Of a stretch of 64,000 nucleotides of DNA, positions 24,430-38,641 are shown one piece after another (position 1 is the stretch's first letter; every line of letters begins with the position of its first letter). The position numbers and the translations under genes were made by a program. This DNA comes from Phallusia mammillata (Eukaryota > Chordata > Ascidiacea > Phlebobranchia > Ascidiidae), in assembly GCA_003260075.1 (NCBI GenBank), contig QLIY01000207.1:41086-105085 (forward strand), written 5' to 3'. The notes beneath the pieces are model-generated. The model made no database searches. It was not told where the DNA came from and worked only from the letters and a program-made list of their open reading frames with translations.

Positions 24430-27400
24430 ACGGTCTTAATTACTCACACCCATCATCAGGGGTCTCGAATCGTAGGGAACGAGCCAGACAGCAAAATCAA
24501 CACAGTAAAGGCATTCCAACCCGCCCTGAAGCCCCCACCCTATCTTTGCTCGGCAGCGAACCATCAGTAAGATCTGGGTTTAATTCGGCAAATATTGGAG
24601 CAACTTAATCCGTTTCTCTCGCTCGCGTTGAGTAATTCGCACGTGACGACTTCTTGCCGACAGAGAGGCTTGTCGGATTGTTGTAACTGCGTCTGCATTA
24701 CTCTCGCATGTATTCGCTGTGAGTGTGACAAATTGATGATGATGCGATTGTTTGTGGAGCAGGCGTCGCCGATTCCAAGTGCGGGGGATCTCGATGATAA
24801 GAATTATTTTGTATTGGTTTGATTTGATTTTTTTAGTAGAAGCATGGTTTGACTTAAAAACTCAGAGAGGGTCTCTAAAATTCGAAGAAATTTTACAAGT
24901 GGATTAGAAAAAATACATTAGGCCTAAAATTAAAATGCTACAGTAACCTTCACTTCTTCACAACAGAAAAATCTTTAAATCTTAACAACAACAAAATCCA
25001 TACGTTTTTAATTACAAGTTGAAACCAAGGCATTATACTAAAGAAGCAAACATTGCATTATACCAGGCTGACAAATTTCTGCCTTTCAGGACACTAGACC
25101 CGATCACCCATGATTTTTTCGGTGTAGCCTATTTTCTGTTTTACGTAACTGTTCAATAATGGCATTGAGATGAAGTGACAATGCAAATAAATTTTACTTC
25201 ACTTGACTTGACACACAAAACCACCAACTCTTTTAAAAAGCAAAACATTAATAACAAAGATAAAAGTGTGGGAAACGGGAAACCGTTCATTAAGACTTTA
25301 TTAAATAAAAAGGAAAAGCACGAAGTCGTCGCGTCATCAGGTGCTGTTCTCGACGTTGCGACACGATGACAAACGAGGCAGAGTTGTGTTGATGCACTGG
25401 CGAATATGTAACGTGTGAAACTGGCGCTTGGCAAGCACTGCTCCCCATTCTCACACCGCTACCTGACTTTCTTTACGAGCGATGGGTGAAGGAACAAATG
25501 TAATTTGATCCCGCTGTGCAATCCAAGTGTTTTTTTCGACTTTATCACGCCCTGACCCGTTCTCGTTACTCCACAAGAAAAAGTATCGGCAAAGTATTTT
25601 TACTGCAGTGGATAGAAATGGACGTTTCTCCATATATACGTGTTTACATACATATAGCGCTAGTTATGCTTATCGTGGGGCAGTTTCTTTCTATTAGGCG
25701 AAAACATAAACCGCAGTTAAATGCGATTTAGGTGGATGGTTTAATAGAGAATAGGCACACCAACACGCGGAGGCTTAGTCAAGCCCGAATCACACGAGAC
25801 AAAAGATGAATTAAGTCAGCTTAGGGAAAAAGTGGCATTTTTGCCCAAAAAAGTAGAAACAATACTTCGCGAACAAATTCCCAGTTAACTCGTGCTCTGG
25901 CGGCCTATTATGTTATTAGTATTGGCCAGGATATTGATAACACTTGGCTACCTTTGCATTTTTGTCACAATATTTACACAAATTATAGCCTTAATATATA
26001 TCAAAGCTGTAAAAATGGTTAGGCAAGAATAAAACACAGAACAAAAGCACTCTTCGAACAAATTTTTTACACAATGGACAGATTAACGACAGAACCCAGG
26101 GAAACGGCATTTGATCAAATTATGTTTTCAAAACATCTCGTGATAATCGACCGGCTGTTGAACCCTATATATGGTGAAGCGACAAAGTCACTGTTGGGAC
26201 TTGGGAGACGGTAGTCCTTTACACACTGCGACCATTGTCAGCGATTTGATTGAGAAAGTACCCAGCATCTGTATGCCAGAAAGAAAATGTTTCTCAATGT
26301 AAAATCATACACAAGTTTGTACTACTTTCACAACGTAGTTATGTTTCACAAAAGTTGGTTTTGTATTATTTAAAAAATTTTAAATTTGGAATCCAGACAA
26401 TTTAGTCCTTATTTCAGACCATTTTGGATCAATTTGTGACAAAATGTCCCCACTCTCGAAGAGAAATTGTGAAAACACGTATATATTGTTAAAGATATCG
26501 GTTCTGCTACATGTCAAGACCATACGTCGTTCGATCACGAAGTACCGACTGTCAATCTCCCAGTCACAGCACATTGGTACATCAGGAGCTTTCATTTTAT
26601 TGCTGCAGCAATACGGGAAATGTACACAGGGAAAAACTCATCACCCCTTAGTTAGGACGAAACTTCAATCTGGCCATCAGAGGAAGCTTTCCGTCAACAA
26701 GATAAAAAGCGGAATCGTTCTTCTGCGACCTTAACCGGTGCACGCACTTAACAGTTGTCGACAGGGATCAAATCCAATGTTGGACCTTGGGATCAGCTCT
26801 TGCAATGAACCGCGCAAGATGACAGCACGTCTCCGGCAGTTTGCAACCGACATCAGATGGTCGCGCATCCAAGACGGGATATGGTAATGTTTGTTGGCCA
26901 ACAAGGACTAGGACTTGAGCTTCGGCACTCGAACGTGGCACAATTTGGCGGGCCGAAGAAAAACACTTGTCGAGCGCACGGGACCACGTTCGTAACGCGG
27001 TCAGAAATTTGATGTCGCCCCCTTCAAATTGCCTTTCCCCAGCGCAGGTGCGCGAAATGACAATGCCCTGTATTGTTCTTGGGGCGCACGCAGTCCCTGG
27101 ATACAGCGAAGCGATGAAAGGGGTCCGAGCGCCCCCGCATGGGACTCGGGAATTTGTCATGCGCCGGAAACAAGATTTGTTTTCAGCTTCCGTGCATTTC
27201 ATGTGTTAGTAGAATTTACAGTTCAAGTGTAGTCTGTATTGATCAGATATGTAAATTGTCGCAACAAAAAAATTGTCAATGCTGTGGTGATGGGTCTGAG
27301 TTAATTTTATCGATTTTAGGCGAAATACAAATGTCCTTCAGGATTAAGGGGGAAAACTGGTGTTAAAAACATTGACAGAGTGCTTCTGTTTAAAGCACAT

Positions 27401-28664
27401 TTTGTTAAGCACCTAGTCTAAGTAGCACCTTTTCCTGAACTTTTATATTACTGTTTCTGCGCGTTTAAGTTTGCAAAAAAATTATGTTAAAAATTTGTTT
27501 ATGAATAGTTAACAAAAATTGTTTACGAATCGTTTTAGGTCAAGATTCGCCCCAAACAATTTTCCATGCAACCCCTTACGGCAAGCACCATCGTTAGCAT
27601 AAAATATTTTATGCATATGAAGATTAAATATTTGAATAAGTCGATTTTTTAGAAAACATTTATTTTCAGTTAAAGCTTAATTCTGCCTCCGGAAAATACA
27701 TGATTTGGAGAAAGGAATATTCTCTGGAACCACATCACCGTGCGTGCGAATCCCCAATTCTTAACACCGAGCAGTCACAACCTGACAAACAGCAAAACTA
27801 AACCCGCGCTAAAAATATCCATGCGGAGAAGGGTCCAGGAGCCACATAAGTGCCGCGCTGGGCTCGAACGTGCCGAATGGAGACGCATCCCTATCACGAC
27901 CGGCAAGGAAGCGACTTCGGGGCAGGTTGCCGACAGCTAATAGGGTTTCGGGTGACATACCCGATTTGGGGGCGAAAAAGGCGCCGAGTTACTTTTGCTT
28001 ATATACTTCTACCCCTGTTGTGGAATGAGACTCTTAGTCGCCTTATCCTTATCGCTGATGGAGCTGGCTCTGTTGTTTTTGGTCGAAAGAGACCCGGGTT
28101 TACGAGAAAATTTATCGTTCGCAGTAGTTTGGTGCTGGGTCGTGTTTTCGGTTGTTAGGTTATCATAATGTGGTATTGCTGGTTTTAAAAATCGGTCTTA
28201 AAGGATTTCTGGTTCACACATTGTTACCGCTTTTTTAAATAATATTTGAACTTTTTAGAAAGCTAAAAAAGAATGTGTGTTTTCAAGTACAATTTTTTAA
28301 AAATAAAACGAAATAAAAAAAATTGGGATTAGCATAAATAATAAGTCAAAACGTTTCTTGTAACTTTTTAAAAAACATTGTAACTTTTTTTGATATAACG
28401 ATAAATACCAAAGAGAACGTAATGAGCTGGGAGAATACAACACTGGGAAATATTAATCCGTCGCTGAAAAGGAATTTTATTCATAAATCATCTCAGCCCA
28501 TTGAATTTCTGTAGTCTGGTAACAAGCTGTTTCCTATACGCAGGCATTTATTGGCGATCATCTATAACCGTAAGTGACTTCGAAAAGAACTGCGATATAT
28601 CGTGAAGTATTAGGCCAACAACATAGCTGATCTTTTGTGGCGCATAAGGCGCAAAGAAGTCCCA

Positions 28665-31600
28665 ATGATTAATATGCAAACCGCTCCAACCCAGGGCCAA
28701 GCAGTTACTTTTAGTCCGCCTCTACAAAGCTCAGGAATGGTGTCTATGATGTCGCCACCTACTTCGAACAGTAAGTTTGTTTTCTTGTTTTAACATTAAA
28801 AAAATAGTAAAACCTTAATGCACGGGTCAATTTTATTTTCCTTCATAAATTTGAATGTTTGAAGACAGTACAAATGAATATTTGTCCTATATGTCATTTT
28901 CGATTTTTAAGTGCTTGCTTGGTCTTGAACATAAGGAACAAACTTAAACTATAATCGCATAATGTTTATTTATAGCAAAAACTTAAACCTACAAAAATTA
29001 ATAATATTAGATATTTACAAATACAAACTAGTAAGAAATACACAAACTAAACAGGTAAAACAGATTTAAAAACTATTTCTTGGCTCAAAATGTAACCATA
29101 TTGTGGTCATGAGCATGGACAAAACCTTTAGTCAGAGTTTACTAAAGGGCAATCGGGGGTGTTTATCTAGTAATACCTGCATGTCTGTCGCCTGAATTCA
29201 ATTCAATAAGCGAGCGTCAAGCCAGGACTGAATAAACATTTATCCCGGTTCGATTGAACGATCAAATATTGTTGGTTTTCTCACACACGTTTCATCGTTG
29301 GGCGTGAGGAATTTTGTTGTATTTACAATTCTATGTAAAATATCGAAACGCAGATAAGGTGCTAATCCAGTTTAAAACAGGCTTCATTCAGTCCACAGCT
29401 AAACAGAGCTTTCTTTGATTGAACAAATGTGATAGGTTTTTAATTTAAAGTTTTAAAAAAGCATTTTAATTCAATTGGCCAACAAGTATAAACAAATTTA
29501 TAAGTGCACAAACTACAAATTGAAATTGTATGCAAAAGATATAAATATACAATTTGCGCAAATTTATTAAAATTGTAAATCTTTTTTACCACCCAGTGAA
29601 AAGTCTTGCGAATACTTTAAAAAGTCTCAACCAGGCCAACAGTTAACGTCCCTATGCGTGACTAGCTTTGGCCACTTCATGCATACTGTAGAGTTTTGCG
29701 TGCTCAAGGGGCTTGCGCAAATCTGCGGGCAAACTTTTCAGTCAAATGCGAGCGACGGACATTTATCTCCATGTTTTCTTTGCCTACCTCCGCCCGGCTC
29801 AACACCGAGAAATCGGCGGCTGCAACGAAAACTACCTTTCGATTGGGATTTATCCCGCAGTGACAGGGGGGTCGAAATGGATGACGACGCTTATCTCGGC
29901 GAAGATTTTTGTCCGATTAGGCTGAAATTCGGCTGACGAGCACCGATGAATTTTATTATTTTAGCACCGGTGGGCTGGAAGACCGCGATCCCCGGGCACA
30001 AAGGCTCCTGTTTGGAAAAGCTCGAATGAGTCGACCAGGGGGGAGGGCGGTCCGTATTGTGCTCGGCGCGTTTTCAAAACGGTGTCAAATGGATTTGCAC
30101 AAAAGCAGGGTATCAATAGTCGGGAAGGCGAGCAATTGAAGCAAACAAAACCCCGCTTGACAGCGATGGGCGGTCGCAGTTGTCGTTCAAGCAGGTAGTG
30201 GTCGCGCCAAACGCATTTGACAGCTTGTAGTGGATGTGAATTTGTGGACATTCGCGTGTCCACCTGTTTTCACAACAAGCACACAACGCGCGTCCGCCAT
30301 GGAAGAGAGGCAGCGGGTTTGTTTTGCAGTAAAAAGATGCTATGATCGATATTTGCAAGCAATAAATCTCTGCACCCCGTAAAACAAGATTAAAATTTCT
30401 GTAATGCACAACCGCTCGCGAAAGAAATTTATGTGCGTTTTTCACGAGATATTTAAGTCTTAAACTCACCAGAAAGTTTTCTTGCGATTACAGTCCTTTT
30501 TTAGAAGCCTTTTTTTAAGCTAATTTAGTTGAGGCAAAGTGTTCTCCCCCCCCCCTGCACCCCGTAAAACAAGATTAAAATTTCTGTAATGCACAACCGC
30601 TCGGGAAAGAAATTTATGTGCGTTTTCACGAGATATTTAAGCCTAAAACGCACCAGAAAGTTTTCTTGTGATTCCTTTTTTAGAAGGCTTTTTTAAGCTA
30701 ATTTATAGTTGAGGCAAAGTGAGCTTCGATTTTTTTTGAAATTTTCTACTAATTTGTTTTCCTGCATAGAGTTTTTTGTGAAACTTGCATTCACCTAATC
30801 ATCTTGAAAAGGTTGTGGAAAAAATCTTAGTGAGCAGTTCTTAGGCCAAAGCTCGGTAACCTTAAAAAGCTCAATCATGATTTCGTGTCTGCGCCCCAGT
30901 ATGGGCCTTGAATCGCCGTCTTTCAAACATCCCGAGTGTCTATCAATCAGCAAGCTTACTCCCAAACAGAAGGAACTGCTAGGTGAAGTTTTTGCAATCA
31001 TTTCTGTTGCAACTTTGCGCTATGGTGTCATCAAAGATACCAGTATTGTACAGATATGTGTATCTTTAGTATTTTGGTAAAATTCTCATGCTAACGCGTT
31101 TTTACCAGTGTTGATAAAAAAACTGTTTAAAGACTTGAATTCTCTGCTTTACTATAGCGGTTGATTTACCAACCAAACGCTTTATGTGTAGGATGTGCCA
31201 AACAAAATCTAAGTGAAAAAAGGTTGCGAAATATGACTTGTACAATAAGGTGCCTCGCGGTTCCGCCATTTTGTATTTATGTGCGCGTATGCAGTGTATC
31301 CAATGTTAAATACAGTTGCAAGCGTTTTATGGGTATAAAGCAAATAATTGTTGGTTTCATTCCTATTTATTTTTTGAAAATCAAACTAAATAATAGTTTT
31401 CACTTATAATGCATACCATGACAAAAATGTTAACAATATACGTTGGTCAAAAATATAGGATGCTAATATTGTTCGCATTAACGCATATCTGTCATATTCT
31501 TACAACAGACTTGTGTTGCAGATCAAACATTTGGTGAAGTGAACCAGCTCGGCGGAGTGTTCGTCAATGGGCGACCCCTTCCAAACGCTATACGGTTGAG

Positions 31601-34600
31601 AATCATCGAGCTCGCCCAACTCGGAATTCGACCGTGCGACATCAGCCGTCAGCTTCGCGTGTCTCACGGATGCGTAAGCAAGATACTAGCCCGCTACAAC
31701 GAGACTGGATCTATACTACCTGGCGCTATAGGCGGTAGCAAACCTAGAGTCACTACACCCGGTGTGGTGCAGGCAATCAAGGAATACAAGGTACGGGATC
31801 CGGGTATTTTTGCCTGGGAGATCCGAGATCGTCTGCTGAGTGACGCTGTATGCGATAAATACAACGTGCCGTCGGTGAGCTCTATCAGCCGTATTCTGCG
31901 CAACAAGATCGGCAACGTGCTGCACCCGAATAACCCTTTAAACCCAAACTACGTACCAGCAGCCGCAACTATGGAGCACACCACTTCAACACAGTCGGGT
32001 GGGATGAGGCCAGGCATGTACAGCTCTCCGATTTATAACCATCACTACATGGTACCGTCTGTACCGAAAACCACAATACCTGGCAACGGAACCCCAAGTC
32101 TGCGAAACCCGATGGGACATCCGCTCTACTCGCATTCTGTGACCGAAATACTCGGATTTTCAAGATTTGACCAACCACACAGCCAAGGTAAATATTCTTT
32201 GTTTGAAATTAGTTTAAGGACTAAATTATATTTACTTTTCCAATAAAAACGTCTGTATGCTAGAACGCCAGAACAAAACACATAATTTTCGTCGCCACTT
32301 AAAACTTTAGAATGAAAAAGCAACTTTTTACGCTTTGTTTAAAATAAATTATGTCAATTTGGTAAATCGACGTGCGAATTTCCAAAGCTGCCTTTGTGTG
32401 GTATCAAATTACCAAGCTCGTTATTTTATCCGCACAAATAAACAAACTGTATAGAGAGAGGCACAAAATTCAGACACTTCCCTTTTTACGTCAGTTTAAA
32501 CTGTCCCAAGCATCAGTGAAATAGAAAACGTGCCGAAAGACAAAATGTCCAGCACTGCATAATAAACAGTATAAGTGAATGGGTTATTAGCAAGATGAAC
32601 ATCAGGAGGTTCTTGTATCAACAACGATGGTCGTAAGTGCGCAGCTAAGGCCTGCTCCCGCTCAATTAGCGATATAACATCGACGGGAGCTAGGGATAAC
32701 ATCTGCGAGGGCACGTTGCTATTTTTGCCTTGTCTGCGCCGAATCGGGTCAGAAGTTTCTACAGTTTTTAGGTCCCAATATGTAACTGGACGCGCATACC
32801 GCCCGACCAACTTTTCTTACAAGTCGTCCCGCAGCAGGTTTCCGTCACGCCCAAATGCGAATAGCGTGACTTTCCCAGGGAAGCTGCCCGACACAGCCCC
32901 ACCAACGACCCCTGCTTGAAACACACGCGATATTGGTTAAACGCCAATATTTGCAAAATGACAATTCATTCGTCTCAAAAAATTCAAAAAGCTGATATTT
33001 TCCCGCAAATACACAAATTCCAACTTTCAAAAATTTTTTCGATATCACAATAATCTTGCTACAAAACAAAAATTTGTAAAAGGTCTTTACGTTTTCTTCA
33101 GTCGAAATAGGCGTTGAGAATGCAAGCTTATATGTTTGTACGGAGATTATCGGGTAGGTTATCTATTATTTTGTTAGATAATTCAAAGGTAAATTTATCA
33201 CTGAGCGTAGGCGTCACCCATAAAACTTGTTGTCGACCTTTCTGGGCACGAAATACTCGCAAACAGCAACTCAACACCATCGTGCACCTGAAAAATATCC
33301 CGTTTCCCAGTCCTCGAGTTCGGGTCGTACTTCAGAGTGGAGGGTGCTAGGATTTTCACTGGCCGTAAAGTGAGAGACAATACGAATTGTGCATGCACCG
33401 AGTCGCATCAATGGCGGGCGAAAGCGGGGAAATGTATGCAAGTCCACCTCCTAAACGTGAAAAGGGCTACTGTCCAGCAAATAGGCATGACTAATTCGGC
33501 CCGACGTCCGCATATTGTTGCGGCTCGCTGCAGTCAGATTCACCTAATTGAATGTTAAAACATGAGATGCACAGGCGCGGGGCGACCTTGTGCGCACGCG
33601 GCTTAAGCCAAGCGAGACATCGCCATTTTGTTTTTAACGCCAGCTGATGTTCGCATCCCGAGCTTTCGCTCAAATCTCGCCGGCTTAGGCGAACGCCGTT
33701 ACGCAACATACACGTCATGCATTATGCATAGAAGCGCTACGGACAGGGGTGGCAAGGGATCGCTTGTTCGCTACATGTACACGTGTCTATGGCCACTTGG
33801 AAAGCCGTCAGCGGGCGTAACGCAAGAGCCTGACGCCCAGGGCCGGAAAACTATCTGCTCGGATTCATGCTCAAGACACGCACGTGTAGTAGATGCATGC
33901 AAACGTTCCGAACCTTAACGAAGCGAGTGAAAGTTTTCTTAAGGCCGTTCTGCCATGGCAGTGTGCGTCGCCCGCTCGCCTCTCGTCAAGCCTCGTCTTG
34001 CCCGTGAATAGTGAAGGTGCGACAACGTGGGAAAATTTTGACATCGCACTATTTAGTCATGGTCCCAACTACAAACATCACCTGAGATTATGTTCTTTAA
34101 ATCCCCCAAAGAGTGTTTTTTAAGAAAGTCGGCTCTATTTTTCCCGCAGGTCAACCGTTCTTAATTCTACTATATTTACACACACTACAAAAGCCAAAAC
34201 ATTGACAACTAGAAATAACGGAATAACTAAATTTTGGATTAATTCCTCTCAAACAAGTAATTTTTCACGTGATTCAAACCGAGCAAGCAACGCCTATTAC
34301 AACATACAGCCTAAACGTACGCCACCTAACGGTCAGCGTTTTAAGACTAAACCAACCAACGCCAAAAAACTGTTCTTCATTTTACTGAATTGTTTTGCAT
34401 CATATTAGCCAATTGCAATATTTCACAATGTAACAACAACAAATCATTTTGCAGCAAGCAGCCATGCCAATCACATGATCGAAGGCAGTCACGTGACGAG
34501 TAGCGCCGGTAACTATCAACATCACCAGCTGGTGCCAGTAACCATGCCAGCTATGATACCAAAGATCGAAGAATGGAACAATGTGACAGCATACGGTGTC

Positions 34601-35913
34601 CCACCGCCAACGCAAGTCACGTCCGTAACGCTAAATGGAGTGGACAAGGACTCTGCCCAAGCGAGGGAAGTCACTGCACTTCACACTTCCAGCGAAGAGG
34701 TAAGGAATAAAGTTGAGCGTTTAGCACACGACTAAAACCACATTATATTCTGTACTTCTTATTTTTTTGCAATTTAGGATTGTAAAATCTTTTGTAATGT
34801 AGGATTGTATTATGTTTTGCAATTTAGAATTGTGGGATTGTAAAGTTTGTATAAACATATTTGAGTTTTAGTAACACCATTACCTCAAAGCCACATGCAT
34901 ATTCTCTGGTTTGTAAAACATAATTTAAACTAAATCCGTTTCAAGTGTTTAAAGTTTACGAAGCCACATACATCACTAATCAGTATTCTCTGAATTTTAG
35001 AACCGCCCTACACCCAATCAGCCGTCAAACTCCGTGTATGCGGCACCTTCCAATCAACCATTCGTTGCCACAAGCGCGCCAATGATGCAGCATCCAGTAA
35101 GCGCCTACCCATCGCCCACATACATGTCACCGTACGGCCACCCAGCTTGGCAACAACAGCACGTTCCCCTACCACCACCAACAGCTGCAATGAACGGCAT
35201 AGACCAATCTATGATGTCACACGTACAGCACGTTCAAAGTCACCCGCAACACCAACACCAGCAACAAAATGGCGCGCAACAAAACGGCTTTCCGAAGCAT
35301 TCGCATACTTCTCAAGCAGGTAAGTCGCAACGTGGATGAACAACTTTGTAGTTTAAATAAATTGTAATAATAAATCACTAAGTTTAACTACAAACACGAG
35401 GTTGGGTTGCATTGGTCTAAGTTTGTGGCCATTGCATAATTTAGGCTTAAAAATCCTTGAACTACTATTAATTTTTGTAAGCCTAGCATAACGGTTACTG
35501 ATAAGGTCACATTTTTTCAAGGTATTTGATTGCGTGACACAACATGCGCATTTATATCCAGTAGAATGGCAAGCGCAGTCAATTTTGGGTGCTCGGTAGG
35601 TTTAAGTTTTGATTCGCTTGATCGCAATTGCACACAAATAGCCGACAAAGCTTGCCGCGTGAGCACGTGCTTGCCTTTGAAGTCCCTGGGCTGAAGGGTT
35701 GAAAACAGGCACAAAAAGGCATTCAAAGTAGGCGTAGTATGCTTGTAAGCAATAAGCCAATTACTTCGTTCTTGTAACAAACACACTGTAAGTTTTAGCG
35801 GTACCTTGTGAGTAATGTTTCGTATCTGTGTTTCTGCAGATTCAAAGATTTCTTCGGAAACCAATAAGTCTGGTTCAGATGCAAGGCAAACACATGCAAG
35901 TGCCTCCTCATAA
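28665..35913 (+). CDS. Pax1/9: Pax1/9 paired-domain transcription factor, complete, 5 exons
   Basis: Pax1/9 is the pharyngeal-endoderm paired-box regulator, a nuclear DNA-binding protein. Exons: 28665-28770, 31522-32187, 34455-34699, 35001-35319, 35840-35913; phases close to give 469 aa. Residues 1-35 precede a full paired domain at about 39-167 ([20 protein letters not shown] ... [17 protein letters not shown]). The linker [14 protein letters not shown] and [11 protein letters not shown] differ slightly from vertebrate Pax9. The octapeptide HSVTEILG (240-247) is of the Pax1/9 type, and there is no homeodomain, as expected for this class. Conserved C-terminal motifs follow: PKIEEW (293-298) and [17 protein letters not shown] (373-389). 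Exon 4 could read through its donor to a stop at 35339, an alternative end. Slc25a21 lies tail-to-tail downstream. Confidence 0.95.
29640..30300. promoter_or_regulatory. GC-richer noncoding block in Pax1/9 intron 1
   Basis: This block is visibly richer in G, C and CpG than the AT-rich DNA on both sides and has no consistent reading frame or splice sites. Such blocks in compact AT-rich genomes often coincide with enhancers or unannotated exons. Its position in the first intron of a developmental regulator makes an enhancer plausible. This is inference from composition only. Confidence 0.3.
30371..30722. repeat. Direct duplication flanking a C10 run (Pax1/9 intron 1)
   Basis: The segment 30371-30542 (tgcaccccgtaaaacaag onward) recurs at 30556-30722 with small indels. 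Ten C (30546-30555) lie between. As at the other C10 sites, I regard it as an unmerged overlap, so intron 1 is probably about 180 bp shorter than shown. Confidence 0.8.
32500..34060. promoter_or_regulatory. GC-richer noncoding block in Pax1/9 intron 2
   Basis: About 1.5 kb between exons 2 and 3 has raised GC and CpG content compared with its flanks. Several overlapping open frames on both strands come from the composition and show no protein-family motif. It is a candidate cis-regulatory region, supported only by base composition and position. Confidence 0.3.
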
Positions 35914-37366
35914 AGCTTGAATTTCTTGACTTGGAGGCTGCTGTTTCGCAACAGATGCTCGCCGCGGTGTACTCACGCATGCGTGACGAACGAATGCTCA
36001 ACCGCTGGTAACCGGCCATATTTTTTTAAATCAACAATCATATCAAAGAATGGCTTTAAAAATGCGGCGCTGTGAATGTCAATTGTTTGAAAAGTTACAC
36101 AATATTTTGGCCATGATATCTGGCTTCAATATGGTTGAGGTCGACAAAAAATAGTTACAAATATGCAGAAAACAATATTGGTTTTCGCTGCCTGTAGAAT
36201 AGTAGAACCTCATACATGAAAATAGCCATGTCGTCTAACTGCCTTTTACTCGTCTCAGATAAAATTAATTTGCGATTTGCACAATATGTAAAACACAAAC
36301 CACAAGCAAACGTATAACAACATGAATTGTTTGTTGCTATTTTTACCTTTCTTTTGTATTGTTTTTTTTTTCTTTCGCCAATTGCACTAACAAATATGCC
36401 AATATACATATATATCGCCTTGTAGTTAGCCTATACTAACTTGTTTTCGCCCGTTTTTTTTACCCGTCGTTGCCGTTTATTTGTTGCCTTATATGTGTCT
36501 TTCTAAATCGTTTTGTGATTTTGGGGTGCACTCTTCAATCGCCATGAATTAATTTTAAATGGAACTTTTGTTATCCTGGCATTTGGAATTGCGTTTTCTG
36601 TCTGACAGATGGTGGCGAAAAATTATACTGTGCGCATTTTGTATGAATGTTACTTCTTTCAAAAATACGCATGGAAGGCCATTAAATTTTAAGACTGGTG
36701 GTAATACAGGTGCAGTCAAGTTAGGCCTATATCATAGTTAGTTGGTGACTTAACATGCGATAACTTGTAAAAAATCAAAAGATTAAAAAAAATATATTTG
36801 ATAACTTCAACGGTCTTTTTTGTTAGAGCAGACTATCATCCGTCAAAAGAGAAAATTTTTTGTAGGTTACAAAACAACCATAAACATGTCAAAAAGCTGG
36901 TTAAACGCTTTCGTTTTGGTGATTAAAAACTGATACATACGCAATTTGTTTAAAAAAAACTTTTGACGGACCTAAAGAGTTAAGAAACACATATTAGTGT
37001 AAAAGGGCATTATGCTATGCTTTCAGCTTGGAATTTGCCAAAAATTGGTCCATTAAAATCAGACATTGTGTGCTTGACTCTTTTCGGCATGAAGAACCTC
37101 TGTGAGGAGAGACGTCTGTTTTGTTTACCTGCGACAGATAAACCGCAGATGGCCTGAGCATTGTAAATCCTCCCACCGCTGATTCAGGCACGAAACTAAA
37201 GGCATGTCGTCCATTGTCACCCCCGGTAATGCGTATTTTGATGAGGGATCATCGGCTCTCTTATCGTGACTTTGTTGTGATTGGTCGAGGCTTGGTGAGC
37301 TCCACACAACGATTGATGTATTTTGATTTTTTTATCTAAGGTCAATTTTGCAAGTCATAAAATGAA

Positions 37367-37686
37367 TGGCTTTTTACGAGATATTTTTTCAAATTAACAT
37401 AAGCGCCAAATTTTAGAGAGATCCTTTTGATATAACAACGTTAAGGTGTAAAAAGATACGAATCTCAAAAAAAACTCATTTTCCGAAGAGCGGTGCAGCA
37501 AACCTTTTTTTGCATTTAAGGACTTAGCCCCCCCCCCCCCTGGCTTTTTACGAGATATTTTTTCAAATTAACATAAGCGCCAAATTTTTTGTAACAACGT
37601 TAAGGTGTAAAAAGATACGAATCTAAAAAAAAACTCCTTTTCCGAAGAGCGGTGCAGCAAACCTTTTTTTGCATTTAAGGACTTAT
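37367..37686. repeat. Direct duplication flanking a C13 run
   Basis: The segment 37367-37527 (tggctttttacgagatat onward) recurs at 37541-37686 with a deletion of about 16 bases and a few substitutions. The run 37528-37540 is probably three native bases plus a ten-base filler. Confidence 0.75.
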
Positions 37687-38603
37687 GTCAATTTAGGCAT
37701 ACCTCAAAATGTATGGCTTTTTTTTAAAGTGCGGCGCAACAAAAAATCGGCCTTTTTGTATTGTACGTCATAGCCCTGTTGAAACGGTCCTTTCCTCCAT
37801 ACAACCACCACAGCAGCACGCCTAAATGAATCTCAAAAGTTTCCAACGTCATAAACTGCTTTTGCCAAGCTCTCGCTGACAGTTGAGATGATAATACGCG
37901 GTTGTACGGGAGCAGCATCGTCTTTTACCGAACGCTTGACATCTGACCCCTACATTTCCGGAGCTGCCAATCGCAGAGCGTAGGTTTTTAATAAGAAACC
38001 GTTGCGGCCCTCGGCGAGCAAGTAGTTTACGACTCTGCGGCTGTGCAGTTGTTTTCTCTGCTGATTTGGCGAAATGAATCATCGCCGGTCTCAGGAAAAA
38101 GCAGAGCTTCTGTAATTTATTGCGACAGCTGATGTCGAAATGGTGAAAGATGAGTGAAAAGCAAGCGGTGCTCAGGTGTGGGCAATTTAGAACAAGTCTT
38201 TTTGAGGAAAAAGGGGAGTGGGGGTCGTTTCGGTGGCATTAACTTTTTTTGCAAAATAGTGTTCTTTACTGTTTTTTTGCCTAAATATTTTTCGATTTCA
38301 TACAAAACTGAATTTATAATATAAGAACATGTAATATAAACTTTGATAATACTAAACACAGCATATAATATAAACTTTGATAAGACTAAACATTTTTTAT
38401 ATTCGACAACAATCACGTGACGAGTAAAAGCGCAACCAGTAATAAATTTTGATCTTTCAATTTACACATACATGATCAACAAGATATAGAAATATTTTTT
38501 AGCCAAAAAAGGGATAATAGCACCATACACACAATTACACACAAAAACGCAATTCTGCACAACGATTGTGCAACTAACGATTTAAAAAAAATATGTTGCC
38601 TCG

Positions 38604-38604
<1 letters not shown>

Positions 38605-38641
<37 letters not shown>

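Larger units (their letters stand above)
18646..28664. other. 10-kb intergenic region between ACTR2 and Pax1/9
   Basis: I find no convincing gene here. Open frames such as 18846-19307 and 22354-22791 lack family motifs and splice logic. The region contains the 20.4-21.5 kb block of repeated, gap-joined sequence, a 37-C run at 24393, and a GC-richer, CpG-bearing noncoding block around 26.75-27.2 kb. It is the upstream flank of Pax1/9 and so the natural place for its distal regulatory elements, though none can be named from sequence alone. Confidence 0.4.

Noticed and set aside
26768-27202. 144-codon minus-strand frame with overlapping plus-strand frames
   Set aside because: Raised GC lengthens frames on both strands; none looks protein-like. 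It is kept only as a GC-rich noncoding block.
35517-35951. 144-codon frame antisense to the last Pax1/9 exon
   Set aside because: It is a shadow of a real exon on the other strand.
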